Assembly: GCA_021849425.1 (NCBI GenBank)
Contig: JAJZSY010000016.1
Location: 1 to 64,000, forward strand
Direction of reading: 5' to 3'
DNA: 64,000 nucleotides
Source: Pseudomonadota bacterium
GTDB lineage: Bacteria > Pseudomonadota > Alphaproteobacteria > Acetobacterales > Acetobacteraceae
Shown here: in pieces, positions 52,415 through 62,448 of the stretch
Layout: the number at the start of each line of letters is the position of its first letter
Numbering within the stretch: position 1 is the first letter of the stretch
The notes under the pieces: generated by a model
Databases searched by the model: none
What the model saw: the letters and a program-made list of their open reading frames with translations, nothing else
Told to the model about the DNA's origin: nothing
Translations under genes and position numbers: made by a program

Positions 52415-52449
52415 CGTCCTGCCTTTCTGTGCCGGGACCTGCCCGCGCG

Positions 52450-53070
52450 TCACGAGGCTTCGGCAATCAGCCGCTCGCCATCCGCCGTCACCTCGCGCAA
52501 CGTACCGCTCGACACGTCGAAATAGAAGCCATAGACGCCGAGTTGGCCGGCTTCGTGCGCCTCGGCGATCCAGGGGAAGGTCATGAGGTTTTCGAGCGAG
52601 ACCCGCACGCTCTCGATCTCGGCGCGGCGGGCGGCCTCGACCGGATCGTCGGCGAAGCGGGCGGCGCGCTTGCGGGCCGGCTCGGCGATCCGCACCCAGT
52701 TCGCCACGAAATCGCGCGCCTCGGGCGGCGGCTCGTGCAGCAGCGCCGCGATGCCGCCGCAGGAGGAATGGCCGATCACCGCGATGCGCCGAACCCGCAG
52801 CACCCGCACGGCGAATTCGAGCGCCGCCGAGGTGCCGTGATTGGCGGTGTCCGGCGCGTAAGGGGGCACGAGATTGGCGATGTTGCGCACGGTGAAGACA
52901 TCGCCGGGCGCGCAGTCGAAGATCATCTCCGGGGTCACCCGGGAATCGCAGCAGCCGATGGCGAGCGTATGCGGCTTCTGCCCGTCGCGCGCCAGCGCCT
53001 CCAGGGTTTCCCGCTGCGACGGCCAGCGTCCGTTGCGGAACCGCCGATATCCGGCCAGCAGCTCATCCAT
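52450..53070 (-). CDS. can: Beta-class carbonic anhydrase
   Basis: This enzyme interconverts CO2 and bicarbonate. The 206-residue product carries the zinc ligands Cys40 (AIGCCDSRVTPE), His101 and Cys104 (IGHSSCGGIAAL) and the Asp42-Arg44 dyad. There is no signal peptide, so it is cytoplasmic and likely supplies bicarbonate for carboxylases. It is 35 bases upstream of panB on the same strand and may be co-transcribed. Confidence 0.94.
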   Translation of the reverse strand: MDELLAGYRRFRNGRWPSQRETLEALARDGQKPHTLAIGCCDSRVTPEMIFDCAPGDVFTVRNIANLVPPYAPDTANHGTSAALEFAVRVLRVRRIAVIGHSSCGGIAALLHEPPPEARDFVANWVRIAEPARKRAARFADDPVEAARRAEIESVRVSLENLMTFPWIAEAHEAGQLGVYGFYFDVSSGTLREVTADGERLIAEAS

Positions 53071-53228
53071 CTCGGCTCCTTATCCAGTGTCCCGAAGCTG
53101 AAAACCACCGGGTTTCACGCTCAGGATGGACACTCTGAAAACTCGGCGTCGCGGCGGCCTGCCCGTCCCTGGGATTCACCCACGAATTGAAGGCGCGGGA
53201 CGCCGTCTCCTCTGTCGATTAACACCCA

Positions 53229-53306
53229 TGCCGCGATGCGGCAAACCTTGTCTCATTCCGTGAACCGCCTGGCCTGAGGCGACGCCACCCCTTGCCGCGA
53301 TGCGGC
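53229..53306. repeat. Two direct copies of a small palindrome
   Basis: TGCCGCGATGCGGC occurs at 53229-53242 and 53293-53306, 64 bases apart, in the 276-base gap upstream of the M20 gene. Each copy is a five- to six-pair stem with a GAT loop (GCCGC-GAT-GCGGC). They could be binding sites for a dimeric regulator of either divergent gene, or simply repeated hairpins. Confidence 0.45.
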
Positions 53307-53346
53307 GGCGGCGCATACTCTGCCACGCAAGCTTCACAGGTGATCC

Positions 53347-54501
53347 ATGCCCGATACCCATGCCGAGCGTCTTGCCCCGCAACTGACCGAATGGCGCCGC
53401 TACCTGCACCAGCACCCCGAACTCTCGTTGCAGGAGCAGAATACCGCGGCGTTCGTCTGCGAACGGCTCAGCGAGCTCGGGATTCCATTCGAGGCGGGGA
53501 TCGGCGGGCATGGCGTCGTCGCCACGCTGCGGCGCGGCGGCAACCGCAGCGTCGGCCTGCGGGCGGACATGGATGCGCTGCCGATCACCGAGGCGACGGG
53601 CCTGCCCTATGCCTCGAAAACCCCCGGCGTGATGCATGCCTGCGGGCATGACGGGCATACCACCTCGCTGCTCGGCGCGGCGATGCTGCTGCGCGACGAC
53701 CCGGACTGGTCGGGCACCGTGCATTTCGTGTTCCAGCCCGCCGAGGAAGGCTTCGGCGGCGCGCTGGCGATGATGGAGGACGGGCTGTTCCGCCGGTTCC
53801 CGATGGAGCGCATCTTCGGCTATCACAACTGGCCTGGCCTGGAAGCTGGCGCGATCATGATCCATGACGGGCCGATGATGGCGCAGGGCGAGCGCCTTGG
53901 CATCACCATCCACGGCCATGCCGGCCATGCGGCCATGCCGCATCTGACCGCCGATCCGGTGGTCTGCGCGGCGCAGATCATCGTCGCGTTGCAATCGGTC
54001 GTCGCGCGCAGTGTCAATCCGCTCGACGCCGCGGTGGTGTCGATCTGCGGGCTGCGGGGGGCCGAGGCCGACAACCAGGTGCCCGACACGGTGACGCTGC
54101 GCGGCACGGTGCGCGCCCTGCTGCCCGAGGTGTTCGACAGCGTCGCCGCGCGAATTCGCGAGATCGTCGGGCACACCGCCGCCGCGATGGGGTGCCGCGG
54201 CGAGGTGACCTTCGAGCGACGGCTCGCCGCGACCATCAACCACAAGGACGAGGCGGCAATGGGCCGGCGCGTGGCGCAGGAGCGCGGGATGCCGGTTCTC
54301 GCCGGCCTGCCGCCGACCATGGCGAGCGAGGATTTCGGCTGGTTCCTGCAGGACATTCCCGGCGCCTATGCCTGGATCGGCAATGGCCCTGCCGACCAGG
54401 GCGCGTTTCTGCACAACCAGAACTACGATTTCAACGACGCGATCCTGCCGGTTGCCGCCGGCTATCTCGCGGGCGTGGCGAAAGCGGCGCTGGCCGGCTG
54501 A
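53347..54501 (+). CDS. M20 family amidohydrolase (hippurate hydrolase-like)
   Basis: A 384-residue zinc peptidase of the M20D group, which hydrolyses N-acyl amino acids such as hippurate or IAA conjugates. Metal-binding motifs are RADMDALPI, HACGHDGHTTSLLG, FVFQPAEEGFGGA and, near the end, MASEDFGWFLQDIPG. The dimerisation domain (GHAGHAAMPHLTADPV) is intact. No signal peptide. The physiological substrate is unknown. The next gene starts 12 bases downstream. Confidence 0.92.
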   Translation: MPDTHAERLAPQLTEWRRYLHQHPELSLQEQNTAAFVCERLSELGIPFEAGIGGHGVVATLRRGGNRSVGLRADMDALPITEATGLPYASKTPGVMHACGHDGHTTSLLGAAMLLRDDPDWSGTVHFVFQPAEEGFGGALAMMEDGLFRRFPMERIFGYHNWPGLEAGAIMIHDGPMMAQGERLGITIHGHAGHAAMPHLTADPVVCAAQIIVALQSVVARSVNPLDAAVVSICGLRGAEADNQVPDTVTLRGTVRALLPEVFDSVAARIREIVGHTAAAMGCRGEVTFERRLAATINHKDEAAMGRRVAQERGMPVLAGLPPTMASEDFGWFLQDIPGAYAWIGNGPADQGAFLHNQNYDFNDAILPVAAGYLAGVAKAALAG

Positions 54502-54512
54502 ACGGGACGGCG

Positions 54513-55739
54513 ATGGAAGAGTTTCAGCCCCGCCCGCCGGTTGCGCTCACCGCGGCGATGCGGCGCGATATCGCCCGCCGGCTTGCCGCGGGCGAGGGCA
54601 ATGCCGGCGCGGCGGCCGCCGCGGACCGCCGCCCGGTGGCGGAGGACGCCGCTGGTCTTGTGGGCGCGGCGGTGGCCGGGCGGATCGGGCTGGTGAGTGT
54701 CGCCTTGCCCAGCCTTGCCTATCCGCTGTGGATCCGCGCGGGCAGCGGCGATGCGGCGGCTGCCATCGCGGCGGTGCGGGAGGCGGGCGGCGGGCTCGAT
54801 CTGCCATTTTTGCCGCACCGGATCATGGTGATCGGCGATGCCTATCTCGCGGTGGCACTTGCCGCATCCTATCCGGATGCCGGGCTGGTCAGCGTCGAGC
54901 CGGTGCCGGACCGCGCCCGGCTGCACGCGCTCAACACGCTGCCGTGGCGACGCATTGCCACCGTCCACAATCCCGTCGGCGTCGCTGGCACCCGCCTTTC
55001 GGTCTTTACCGATCCCGCGACCGGCGGCGAGCTGCTGGTGGCGGATCCGAACGGCGAGATCGCGACACTCGGCCTCGGCCAGGTGTTGCGGCATTTCGGC
55101 TGGCAGGATGCCGACCTGCTGGTGATCGACCCGGCGGTTTGCCCCGACCTCGCCAACCCCGCGATCGACGGCGATCTGTCCGCCTTCAGACGGATCATGG
55201 TCAGGGTTGGGGCTGCGGGGGCGGAGATCGCGCTGGCCGACCGTCTGGCGCCGCCGGCCTGGCGGGCTGGGAGGGCGCCGCGTCATGTTACCTTCGATCG
55301 CGCCGCTGCCGGGCCGCGCGCCTCGTCGCGCCGCCAGAAGGTGTTCGACCTTGCCGGCGAGACCATCGCCTGCACCATGCCGGCGCAGGGTTGGCGACCG
55401 GCCGGAGAGACCGGGTTCTGCCTCGCCCCGCCTGCCGGCGGGGAGGCGGTGCGGCTTGCGCTGCGCTGCTTCGCCGCCGGCGCTTCAGGGTTCGAGGCGG
55501 GGTTGCGGCTGCTGCCCGCGCCGGTCGCACCGACCCGGCTTGCGATCGGGTTCGCCGCCGCGGACACGGGCCGCACGATCCATCGCGCCGCGCGCGAGAT
55601 CAGGCCGGGCGAAAGCGTGATCTGGCGGTTCGACCTGCCGGTGTTTTTCGGCGAGCTGGAGATTGTTTTCGAGGCGACGGTGGCCGAGGGGAACGGGCAG
55701 GGCGGGTGGCTCGAACTCCACGATCCGGCGTTGCTCTGA
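54513..55739 (+). CDS. Unrecognised 408-residue protein between M20 and recO
   Basis: I do not recognise a family with confidence. The middle (RIMVIGDAYLAVALAASYPD, then AGLVSVEPVPDRARLHALN) resembles the nucleotide-binding fold of FkbM-like SAM methyltransferases, but the glycine-rich loop is degenerate. The C-terminal 150 residues look beta-rich (ETGFCLAPPAGGEAVRLALR; VIWRFDLPVFFGELEIVFEA), perhaps a carbohydrate-binding-like sandwich. The start at 54513 is preferred because the frame upstream lies inside the M20 gene. It probably shares a transcript with M20 and recO. Confidence 0.6.
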   Translation: MEEFQPRPPVALTAAMRRDIARRLAAGEGNAGAAAAADRRPVAEDAAGLVGAAVAGRIGLVSVALPSLAYPLWIRAGSGDAAAAIAAVREAGGGLDLPFLPHRIMVIGDAYLAVALAASYPDAGLVSVEPVPDRARLHALNTLPWRRIATVHNPVGVAGTRLSVFTDPATGGELLVADPNGEIATLGLGQVLRHFGWQDADLLVIDPAVCPDLANPAIDGDLSAFRRIMVRVGAAGAEIALADRLAPPAWRAGRAPRHVTFDRAAAGPRASSRRQKVFDLAGETIACTMPAQGWRPAGETGFCLAPPAGGEAVRLALRCFAAGASGFEAGLRLLPAPVAPTRLAIGFAAADTGRTIHRAAREIRPGESVIWRFDLPVFFGELEIVFEATVAEGNGQGGWLELHDPALL

Positions 55740-55758
55740 ACGGCGACGGGCCTTCCGG

Positions 55759-56514
55759 GTGGAGTGGAGCGAGCCGGCGATCGTCCTCAGCGTCGCCGCG
55801 TTCGGCGAGAGCGACCTGCGCGCCGTTGTCCTTGCCGAGACGCATGGCGCCTGGCATGGCCTCGCGCGCGGCGGGGCCGGACGGCGCGGCGCGGCGACCT
55901 GGCAGGAAGGCAATCTGATCAACGCCCGCTGGGTCGCGCGCCTGCCGGAACAGCTTGGCAGTCTCAGCGGCGAGCTGGTGCACCCCGCCGCCGCGATCGC
56001 GATGGCGGACAAGCTGGCGCTGGCTGTGCTGCGCGCGGCCTGTTCGGTTGCGGCCGGCGCGCTGCCGGAGCGCGAGGCGCATCGCGGCGTCTTCATCCGG
56101 CTCGCACGGCTGCTGGGGGGCATCGGCGTCGCCGGCGCGGCGCTGCCAGCGCTGGTGCGCTTCGAACTCGAATTGCTGCGCGAACTCGGCTACGGGCTTG
56201 ACCTGTCGTGCTGCGCGCTGTCCGGTGTGGCCGAGGATCTCGCCTTCGTCTCGCCGCGCACCGGCCGCGCCGTGGCGCGTGAAGCCGCCGGGGACTGGGC
56301 GCCGCGGCTGCTGAGGCTGCCGGGCTTCCTGCTCGATGAGGACGGCGCCGACGACGAGGCCGACCTTGCCGCCTGCCGCGACGGGCTGGCGCTTACCGGC
56401 CATTTCCTCACCCGCGATGCGTTCGGCGCGCGCCATGCCCCGCTTCCCACGGCCCGGCTCGACCTCTATGACCGGCTGAACCGCAGACTGAACGGAGACG
56501 ACGATGCCCGATGA
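55759..56514 (+). CDS. recO: DNA repair protein RecO
   Basis: RecO loads RecA onto SSB-coated DNA with RecR in gap repair. The 251-residue product has an N-terminal OB-fold ([20 protein letters not shown], then [16 protein letters not shown]) and a helical domain ([20 protein letters not shown] with CALSG). The zinc-finger cysteines of some RecO proteins are not all present. The start is the GTG at 55759, since no ATG fits; its ribosome site is weak. The end overlaps parC by eleven bases. Confidence 0.88.
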   Translation: MEWSEPAIVLSVAAFGESDLRAVVLAETHGAWHGLARGGAGRRGAATWQEGNLINARWVARLPEQLGSLSGELVHPAAAIAMADKLALAVLRAACSVAAGALPEREAHRGVFIRLARLLGGIGVAGAALPALVRFELELLRELGYGLDLSCCALSGVAEDLAFVSPRTGRAVAREAAGDWAPRLLRLPGFLLDEDGADDEADLAACRDGLALTGHFLTRDAFGARHAPLPTARLDLYDRLNRRLNGDDDAR

Positions 56515-58738
56515 TCTCCTGGGCAATGTTCAGGACACGAAACTCGCCACCGCCCTTTCCGAGCGGTATCTTGCCTATGCGCTCTCGACCATCATGGCGC
56601 GATCGCTGCCGGATGTCCGCGACGGGCTGAAGCCGGTGCATCGCCGGTTGATCTTCGCGATGCGGCAGCTCCGGCTCGACCCGGGCTCGGGCTTCAAGAA
56701 ATGCGCCCGCGTGGTGGGCGACGTGATGGGCAAGTTCCATCCGCATGGCGACATGTCGATCTACGAGGCGCTGGTCCGCCTCGCGCAGGATTTCGCCTCG
56801 CGCTATCCGCTGATCGAGGGGCAGGGCAATTTCGGCAATATCGACGGCGATAACGCCGCGGCGATGCGCTACACCGAAAGCCGGCTGACCGAGGTCGCCG
56901 CCGCGCTGCTGGAAGGGATCGACGAGGACGCCGTCGATTTCCGCCCGACCTATGACAACGAGGATTCCGAGCCCGTCGTCCTGCCCGGCGCGTTTCCCAA
57001 CCTGCTGGCCAATGGCGCGGCCGGCATCGCCGTCGGCATGGCGACGTCGATCCCGCCGCACAACGCGGCCGAGCTCTGCGCCGCCGCGATCCATCTGATC
57101 CGTCATCCGGACGCCGACACCGCGTCGTTGCTCGATGTCGTGCAGGGGCCGGATTTCCCGACCGGCGGCGAACTGGTCGAGGACCGTGCGACCCTGCTCT
57201 CGGCGTATGAGACCGGCCGCGGCTCGCTGCGGGTGCGGGCGCGCTGGAGCCGCAGCGATCTCAAGGGCGGGACGTGGCAGATCGTGGTCACCGAAATTCC
57301 GTATCAGGTGCAGAAATCCCGGCTCATCGAGCAGGTCGCGCAGCTGATGGCCGAGCGCAAGCTGCCTTTGCTGGGCGATATCCGCGACGAGAGCACCGAG
57401 CGTGTGCGAATCGTGCTGGAGCCGAAATCGCGCACCGTCGATCCCGACATGCTGATGGCGAGCCTGTTCCGCGCCACCGCTTTCGAGCAGCGGTTCAGCA
57501 TGAACATGAACGTGCTCGACGCCGACCGCACGCCGCGCGTGATGGGGCTGCGCGAGATGCTGCTGGCATGGCTCGATCACCGGCACGTGGTGCTGGAGCG
57601 GCGCTCCCGCCACCGGCTCGCCGCGATCGCCCGCCGGCTGGAAATCCTCGAAGGCTATCTCGCGGTCTTTCTTAATCTCGACGAGGTGATCCGCATCATC
57701 CGCACCGAGGACGAGCCGAAACCCGCCCTCATCGCCGCCTTTACCCTGACCGATACCCAGGCCGAGGCGATCCTCAACATGCGTCTGCGCAGCCTGCGCA
57801 AGCTTGAGGAGATGGAAATCCGCAAGGAACACAAGGCGCTGACCGCCGAGCGCAAGGCGCTGGATGCGATGCTCGCCGACCCGGCGAAGCGCTGGGCGCG
57901 GATCGAGGCTGAAATCGAGGCGACGGCGAAGACATTCGGCGGCGGTCCGGGGGCGCGGCGCACCACGATCAGCGGTGCGGCGCCGGTCACCGAGGTGGCG
58001 GTCGAGGCGCTGGTGGAGCGCGAGCCGCTCACCGTGATCCTATCGGAAAAAGGCTGGATCCGCGCGCTCAAGGGTCATGCCGTGGCCGAGTCCGAGCTGA
58101 AATTCAAGGAGGGCGACCGGCTGAAGGCGCTGTTGCGCTGCTCCAGCCTTGATCGGGTAACGGTGTTCGCGACCAATGGGCGCGTCTACAGCCTGCGCGC
58201 CGCAGAGCTGCCGCGCGGCCGCGGCGATGGCCAGGCGATCCGGCTGATGGTCGATCTCGGCAACGAGGACGAGGTGACGGCGCTCTTCGTCGCCGAACCC
58301 GAGGCGCGTTACCTCGTCGCCGGCACCGACGGGCGGGGGTTCATCGTGGCTGGCGCGGAACTCGGCGCGGAGAAACGCACCGGCAAGCAGATCCTCGCCG
58401 TCCGCCCGGGGCAGGAGGCCCTGCTGTGCCGCAAGGTTGCGGGCGATCATCTCGCGGTGATCGGGCAGAACCGCAAGCTGCTGGTCTTTCCGCTCGATCA
58501 GGTGCCGGAAATGGCGCGCGGCGCCGGTGTGATGCTGCAGAAATACAAGGATGGCGGGCTGGCCGATGCCAAGGGCTTCACCCTTGCCGCCGGGTTGAGC
58601 TGGCGCCTCGGTGACAAGCTGCGCACCGAGACGCGGCTTGCCGAATGGCTGGGCGCGCGCGGGCAGGCCGGACGGCTGCCGCCGACCGGCTTCCCGCGCT
58701 CGGGCACGTTCGGCCCGCCGGATGATGACGCGGGCTGA
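56504..58738 (+). CDS. parC: DNA topoisomerase IV subunit A
   Basis: ParC is the DNA-breaking subunit of topoisomerase IV, which decatenates daughter chromosomes. The 744-residue product has the active-site Tyr123 in [11 protein letters not shown] and the GyrA-like [17 protein letters not shown] segment. The position matching Ser80 of E. coli ParC is Met84, with Glu88 kept. Family differences from GyrA are the shorter C-terminal domain (from about 500) without a GyrA box. It overlaps recO and, by 17 bases, the FUSC gene. Confidence 0.94.
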   Translation: MPDDLLGNVQDTKLATALSERYLAYALSTIMARSLPDVRDGLKPVHRRLIFAMRQLRLDPGSGFKKCARVVGDVMGKFHPHGDMSIYEALVRLAQDFASRYPLIEGQGNFGNIDGDNAAAMRYTESRLTEVAAALLEGIDEDAVDFRPTYDNEDSEPVVLPGAFPNLLANGAAGIAVGMATSIPPHNAAELCAAAIHLIRHPDADTASLLDVVQGPDFPTGGELVEDRATLLSAYETGRGSLRVRARWSRSDLKGGTWQIVVTEIPYQVQKSRLIEQVAQLMAERKLPLLGDIRDESTERVRIVLEPKSRTVDPDMLMASLFRATAFEQRFSMNMNVLDADRTPRVMGLREMLLAWLDHRHVVLERRSRHRLAAIARRLEILEGYLAVFLNLDEVIRIIRTEDEPKPALIAAFTLTDTQAEAILNMRLRSLRKLEEMEIRKEHKALTAERKALDAMLADPAKRWARIEAEIEATAKTFGGGPGARRTTISGAAPVTEVAVEALVEREPLTVILSEKGWIRALKGHAVAESELKFKEGDRLKALLRCSSLDRVTVFATNGRVYSLRAAELPRGRGDGQAIRLMVDLGNEDEVTALFVAEPEARYLVAGTDGRGFIVAGAELGAEKRTGKQILAVRPGQEALLCRKVAGDHLAVIGQNRKLLVFPLDQVPEMARGAGVMLQKYKDGGLADAKGFTLAAGLSWRLGDKLRTETRLAEWLGARGQAGRLPPTGFPRSGTFGPPDDDAG

Positions 58739-60791
58739 TGCCCGGCCGCGCCTGACCGATCGCGCCGGGTTGCCGCTGGCGGGTGGCAGCCTCGCCCTGA
58801 ATTTCCGTGCCGTCTCGCTGCTTGAGGGGGTACGCGCCGCGATTGCCGTCGCGGGCACGCTGGGCGCCGGCGCCGTGCTCGGCCTGCCGCAGCTCGGCCT
58901 TGCCGCGCTCGGCGCGCTGCTGGCCTGTTTTACCGATCCCGGCGGCGCGCTGCGCGCCCGCCTGCCGCCCATGCTGGTGTTCGGCGTCGGCGGGGCGATC
59001 TGCCTTGGTTTGTTCCGGCTGCTGGACGGGGTGAGCCCGCTGCTGGCCATTCCGGTTGCGGGGTTTGGCATTTTCTGTTGCAGCCTCGCGCGGATCTATG
59101 GGCAGGGCGGGCTGCTCGCGGGCAATCTGCTCGGCGTCACCATCGTGCTGGCGCTCGACATGCCGACCGGCTCCCCGGTCGCGGCACTGCATGCGGCGTT
59201 CGGCTTCTGGGCGGGGGCCGCGGAAGCCGCGATCCTGACCCTTGCCCTCTGGCGCATCCGCCCGTTCGGCCCGGCGCGCGCCGCGCTGGCCGATGCGGCG
59301 CTGGCGCTCGCCGAGCTTGCCCGCGACCTTGCTGCGCGCAAGGCCGATGCCGAGGGCGAGACCGGGTTCGACCTGCATGCCCGCGGCCATCGTCGGGCGG
59401 TGCGCGAGGCGATCGAGCGTGCCCGCGCCGTGACCCAGGCAACGCTCCGCCGGCGCGGCGCGGCCAGCCAGCGGGCGAACGCGCTCGTTCTGCGCATCGC
59501 CACCTTCGATCAGCTGTTCGGCGCGCTGATCGCACTGGGCGAGGACATGGCGGCCCGTGGCACCGATGATCCGGCGGTCCGACGGGCGGTGGCCGGGATC
59601 GGCGACGTGCTGGCGGCGATGGCGCCGGCGCTGGAGGCGGGCCAGTCGCTCGATACCGCCTCGTTCCGCGCCGCTCTTGCGGCGCTGCGCGATGGAGTCG
59701 CCATTGACGGGGGCGATCCGGCACTACGCCGGCCGCTGGCCGCATCTCTCGACCGGCTTTCGGTGCTTATCACGGTCTCGAACGCGCCCGGCGCGCCGGT
59801 TGCGGCCGAGAGCGCGCAGCCGGGGCTGAAGGAAGCGATCCTCGCGCCGCTGCGCTCCAATCTCACCTTGGCGTCGGTGCCGCTGCGCCATGCGCTGCGC
59901 ACCGCGCTGGTCGCGACGCTGGTTCTCGCTTTCGTTGCCTGGCTTGGCAATCCGTTCGGCCACTGGCTCGCCATCACCGTGATTCTTGTGTTGCAGCCGC
60001 ATTTCTCGGCCACCTGGGTCCGCGCGGTCGAGCGCGTCGGCGGCACCGTGGCGGGTGGGCTGCTCGCCGCCGGCATCGGCCTGCTGGTTCACACCAGGCA
60101 GGAACTCGCGATGGCGATGGTGCCGCTTACCCTGTTCGCCTTCGCGGTGCGCGGGGTGAACTACAGCGCCTGGGTCGTTCTGCTCACACCGATGATCGTG
60201 CTGCTGATCGAGCAGATCGATCCGGGGGCGAACCAGTGGGTTGTCGCCGCCTCGCGCGTCGGCTTCACGCTGGCCGGCGGCATCCTCGCGGTTGCCGCCA
60301 ATCTCGCCCTCTGGCCGAGTTTCGAGGGCAACCGGCTTGGCGCAGCGCGGCGCGAGGCCGTCGCCGCGCACCGGGCCTATCTCGTCGCGACTTTCGCCCA
60401 TCTGGCCGGCGATGCGCCGCCGCCGGAGGCCGCGCGGCGGCAGGCGGGTCTGGCGAGCAACAATCTCGAAGCGTCGATCGCGCGGGTGATGATGGAGCCG
60501 CATCGCGACGACGACAAGCTGCTGCGCGCCGCGATCGTCACCGATGCCGCATTGCGCCGCACGGCCGGCCGGCTGGCGGCGCTGGCCCTCGAACCCCGCC
60601 TGGAGGTGGCGGCGAGGGCCGGGTGCCGGGCCTGGGGCGAGGTGCTCGCCGCCTGGTTCGACCCTGCTTTGCCAGATCCGCCGCCCTTGCCCCTGCCGGT
60701 AGGCCTGCCCGCGATCGATGACGGGCTTGCGCGGCTGGCCCGGCAGGCGGAACTTGTCCGCCAACCCGTCACTTCGGAGACCATCGCATGA
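58722..60791 (+). CDS. FUSC-family membrane transporter
   Basis: A 689-residue protein of the fusaric acid resistance/AaeB-YccS group: two repeats of a six-helix membrane bundle (about 30-170 and 395-545) separated and followed by cytoplasmic helical domains. [20 protein letters not shown]-type text is seen as [20 protein letters not shown]. Members export aromatic acids or other toxic compounds. Two ATGs (58722, 58725) lie inside the end of parC; the overlap of 17 bases suggests co-translation, and the following gene overlaps by four bases. Confidence 0.85.
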   Translation: MMTRADARPRLTDRAGLPLAGGSLALNFRAVSLLEGVRAAIAVAGTLGAGAVLGLPQLGLAALGALLACFTDPGGALRARLPPMLVFGVGGAICLGLFRLLDGVSPLLAIPVAGFGIFCCSLARIYGQGGLLAGNLLGVTIVLALDMPTGSPVAALHAAFGFWAGAAEAAILTLALWRIRPFGPARAALADAALALAELARDLAARKADAEGETGFDLHARGHRRAVREAIERARAVTQATLRRRGAASQRANALVLRIATFDQLFGALIALGEDMAARGTDDPAVRRAVAGIGDVLAAMAPALEAGQSLDTASFRAALAALRDGVAIDGGDPALRRPLAASLDRLSVLITVSNAPGAPVAAESAQPGLKEAILAPLRSNLTLASVPLRHALRTALVATLVLAFVAWLGNPFGHWLAITVILVLQPHFSATWVRAVERVGGTVAGGLLAAGIGLLVHTRQELAMAMVPLTLFAFAVRGVNYSAWVVLLTPMIVLLIEQIDPGANQWVVAASRVGFTLAGGILAVAANLALWPSFEGNRLGAARREAVAAHRAYLVATFAHLAGDAPPPEAARRQAGLASNNLEASIARVMMEPHRDDDKLLRAAIVTDAALRRTAGRLAALALEPRLEVAARAGCRAWGEVLAAWFDPALPDPPPLPLPVGLPAIDDGLARLARQAELVRQPVTSETIA

Positions 60792-61315
60792 GCGATCAAG
60801 GCCCGGCCCGCCGCAATGGCGGCGTGGTGCGCATCATCGAGGCGCTGCTGTTCGGCGGCCGCTGGCTGCTCGCGCCGCTCTATCTTGCGATGCTGGTGCT
60901 GCTGGCGCTGATCGTCGCGCGGTTCATCGTCGAGCTTATCCATGCCGCGCCCGGCCTGATCGCGATGAGCGAGACGCAGGTGATCATGGCGACGTTGTCG
61001 CTGATCGACCTCTCGCTCACCGCCAACCTGATCGTGCTCGTCATTCTCTCGGGCTACGAGAATTTCGTCGCGCGCATCACCTTGGCGGAAGGCGACCGCA
61101 GGCCGGAATGGATGGGCAGCATCGATTTCGGCGGGCTCAAGCTGAAAATGCTGGGCTCGATCACCGTGATCGCGGCGGTGCATGTCCTGCGGGTGTTTCT
61201 CGAAGTCCGCGCAGAGCCCGATCGGGTCGTGCTGTATCAGTCAGGCCTGATGCTCGCCCTCGTGCTTACCGGCCTGCTGCTGGCGCTGACCGACCGCATC
61301 GCGGGTCACGACTGA
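60788..61315 (+). CDS. YqhA-like membrane protein (UPF0114)
   Basis: A 175-residue inner-membrane protein with four predicted helices. LLFGGRWLLAPLYLAMLVLL, the central LIDLSLTANLIVLVILSGYE and NFVARI match the YqhA/UPF0114 (TIGR00645) family, which has no established function. It overlaps the FUSC gene by four bases and its 3' end overlaps the convergent GT61 gene by ten. Confidence 0.88.
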   Translation: MSDQGPARRNGGVVRIIEALLFGGRWLLAPLYLAMLVLLALIVARFIVELIHAAPGLIAMSETQVIMATLSLIDLSLTANLIVLVILSGYENFVARITLAEGDRRPEWMGSIDFGGLKLKMLGSITVIAAVHVLRVFLEVRAEPDRVVLYQSGLMLALVLTGLLLALTDRIAGHD

Positions 61316-62448
61316 AGCAGCGCCGCGAGGAACCGGCGGAACCGGCGGGGCTCCACGGTATAGGCCTGCGGCGCGGTCTCGTGGATGCCCTCGCTCAGCA
61401 GGCCGATCCGCTGGCCGCGCAGTGCCGCGATCGCCGACTGGTCGAGCGCGTGGCAGCGGATCACGCCGGTGACGCAGTCCGGCCCGGCGAAGATCGCGTT
61501 GTGCAGCCCCGAGCCCATCGGCCCCACGATCGCCCGCGCGCCGGCGAACAGCCCCATCTGTTCGGCGAAGGGCAGGGTTTCCGGCCGCAGCACGGCGAAG
61601 CCGAATTCGTCGCGGGCGATGGCGGCGATCTCCTCCTCGTTGGCGTAGCGGCGCAGCGGCGCATGCGGGTTGGCGAAATCGCCGCGGGCAACGAAGATCC
61701 GCGTCATCGGCGTCGCCGGCGGGCGGGCGATGCGGGAGAGCATATGGTCGATCAGCCCGCCCGTGAGCGGATGATACCCGCCTGTCCGGCCGAGCAGCGG
61801 CAGGACGATGGCGTGGTCGAGATCGAGCTGTTCCCGTGCGGAATCGTACCAGATCGCCTCGCATGTATCGATACCGAAATGATCGCGCATGATCGCGATG
61901 AACCAGTCCGGCATCTCGCGGTCGAGCACCGGGCGCACCCCGTCGAGCAGCGACAGGAACCGGATGGCCAGCAGCAGCTTCGGCAGCATCTCGATCAGCA
62001 GGTGGCCATAGACCCGCACGCCCCAGCCGTGAAAGACGAAGCCCGGCCGGGTCTCGCGCCGCACCGGCAGGGCGGCGAGATGCGCCGGCATCGCCCCGTC
62101 CTCCTGCTGCACGATCCGGCGGACATAGACGGGCATGACGCTCTCGTCGTCGAGCAGCGCGCCGCCATGCCAGACCAGCCCAGGCCCGGCGAGGCGCGCC
62201 CGCATCGGCCCGAGCAGTGCAAGATCGAAGGGCGCGCGCGGCGCCTCGGCGTGAAGCGCTATCCATTCCGGCGCGATGAATTCGGGGTCCGCCGGCTGCG
62301 GTATGGGCAAGGGCGCCGGCTTCGCCGCGCCGACGAGGCGGACCCGCGGGATCGCGCCGCCCGCCGCGCGCAGCAGGCCGGAGGCTTCAGCGCTCGTAAT
62401 GGTCGGCCACCAGCCGGTCGAGTAGGCGCACGCCGAAGCCGGTCGCAC
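61306..62448 (-). CDS. GT61-type glycosyltransferase (DUF563)
   Basis: The 380-residue product resembles the GT61/DUF563 glycosyltransferases. FHGWGVRVYGHLLIEMLPKL (early), RIFVARGDFANPHAPLRRYA with NEEEI, and VGPMGSGLHNAIFAGPDC are the family hallmarks. It probably acts on a surface polysaccharide or protein glycan. The start is uncertain: the open frame begins at a GTG at 62448 inside the end of pepA (62 bases of overlap), and no ATG or better GTG lies downstream. Confidence 0.8.
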   Translation of the reverse strand: MRPASACAYSTGWWPTITSAEASGLLRAAGGAIPRVRLVGAAKPAPLPIPQPADPEFIAPEWIALHAEAPRAPFDLALLGPMRARLAGPGLVWHGGALLDDESVMPVYVRRIVQQEDGAMPAHLAALPVRRETRPGFVFHGWGVRVYGHLLIEMLPKLLLAIRFLSLLDGVRPVLDREMPDWFIAIMRDHFGIDTCEAIWYDSAREQLDLDHAIVLPLLGRTGGYHPLTGGLIDHMLSRIARPPATPMTRIFVARGDFANPHAPLRRYANEEEIAAIARDEFGFAVLRPETLPFAEQMGLFAGARAIVGPMGSGLHNAIFAGPDCVTGVIRCHALDQSAIAALRGQRIGLLSEGIHETAPQAYTVEPRRFRRFLAALLQS

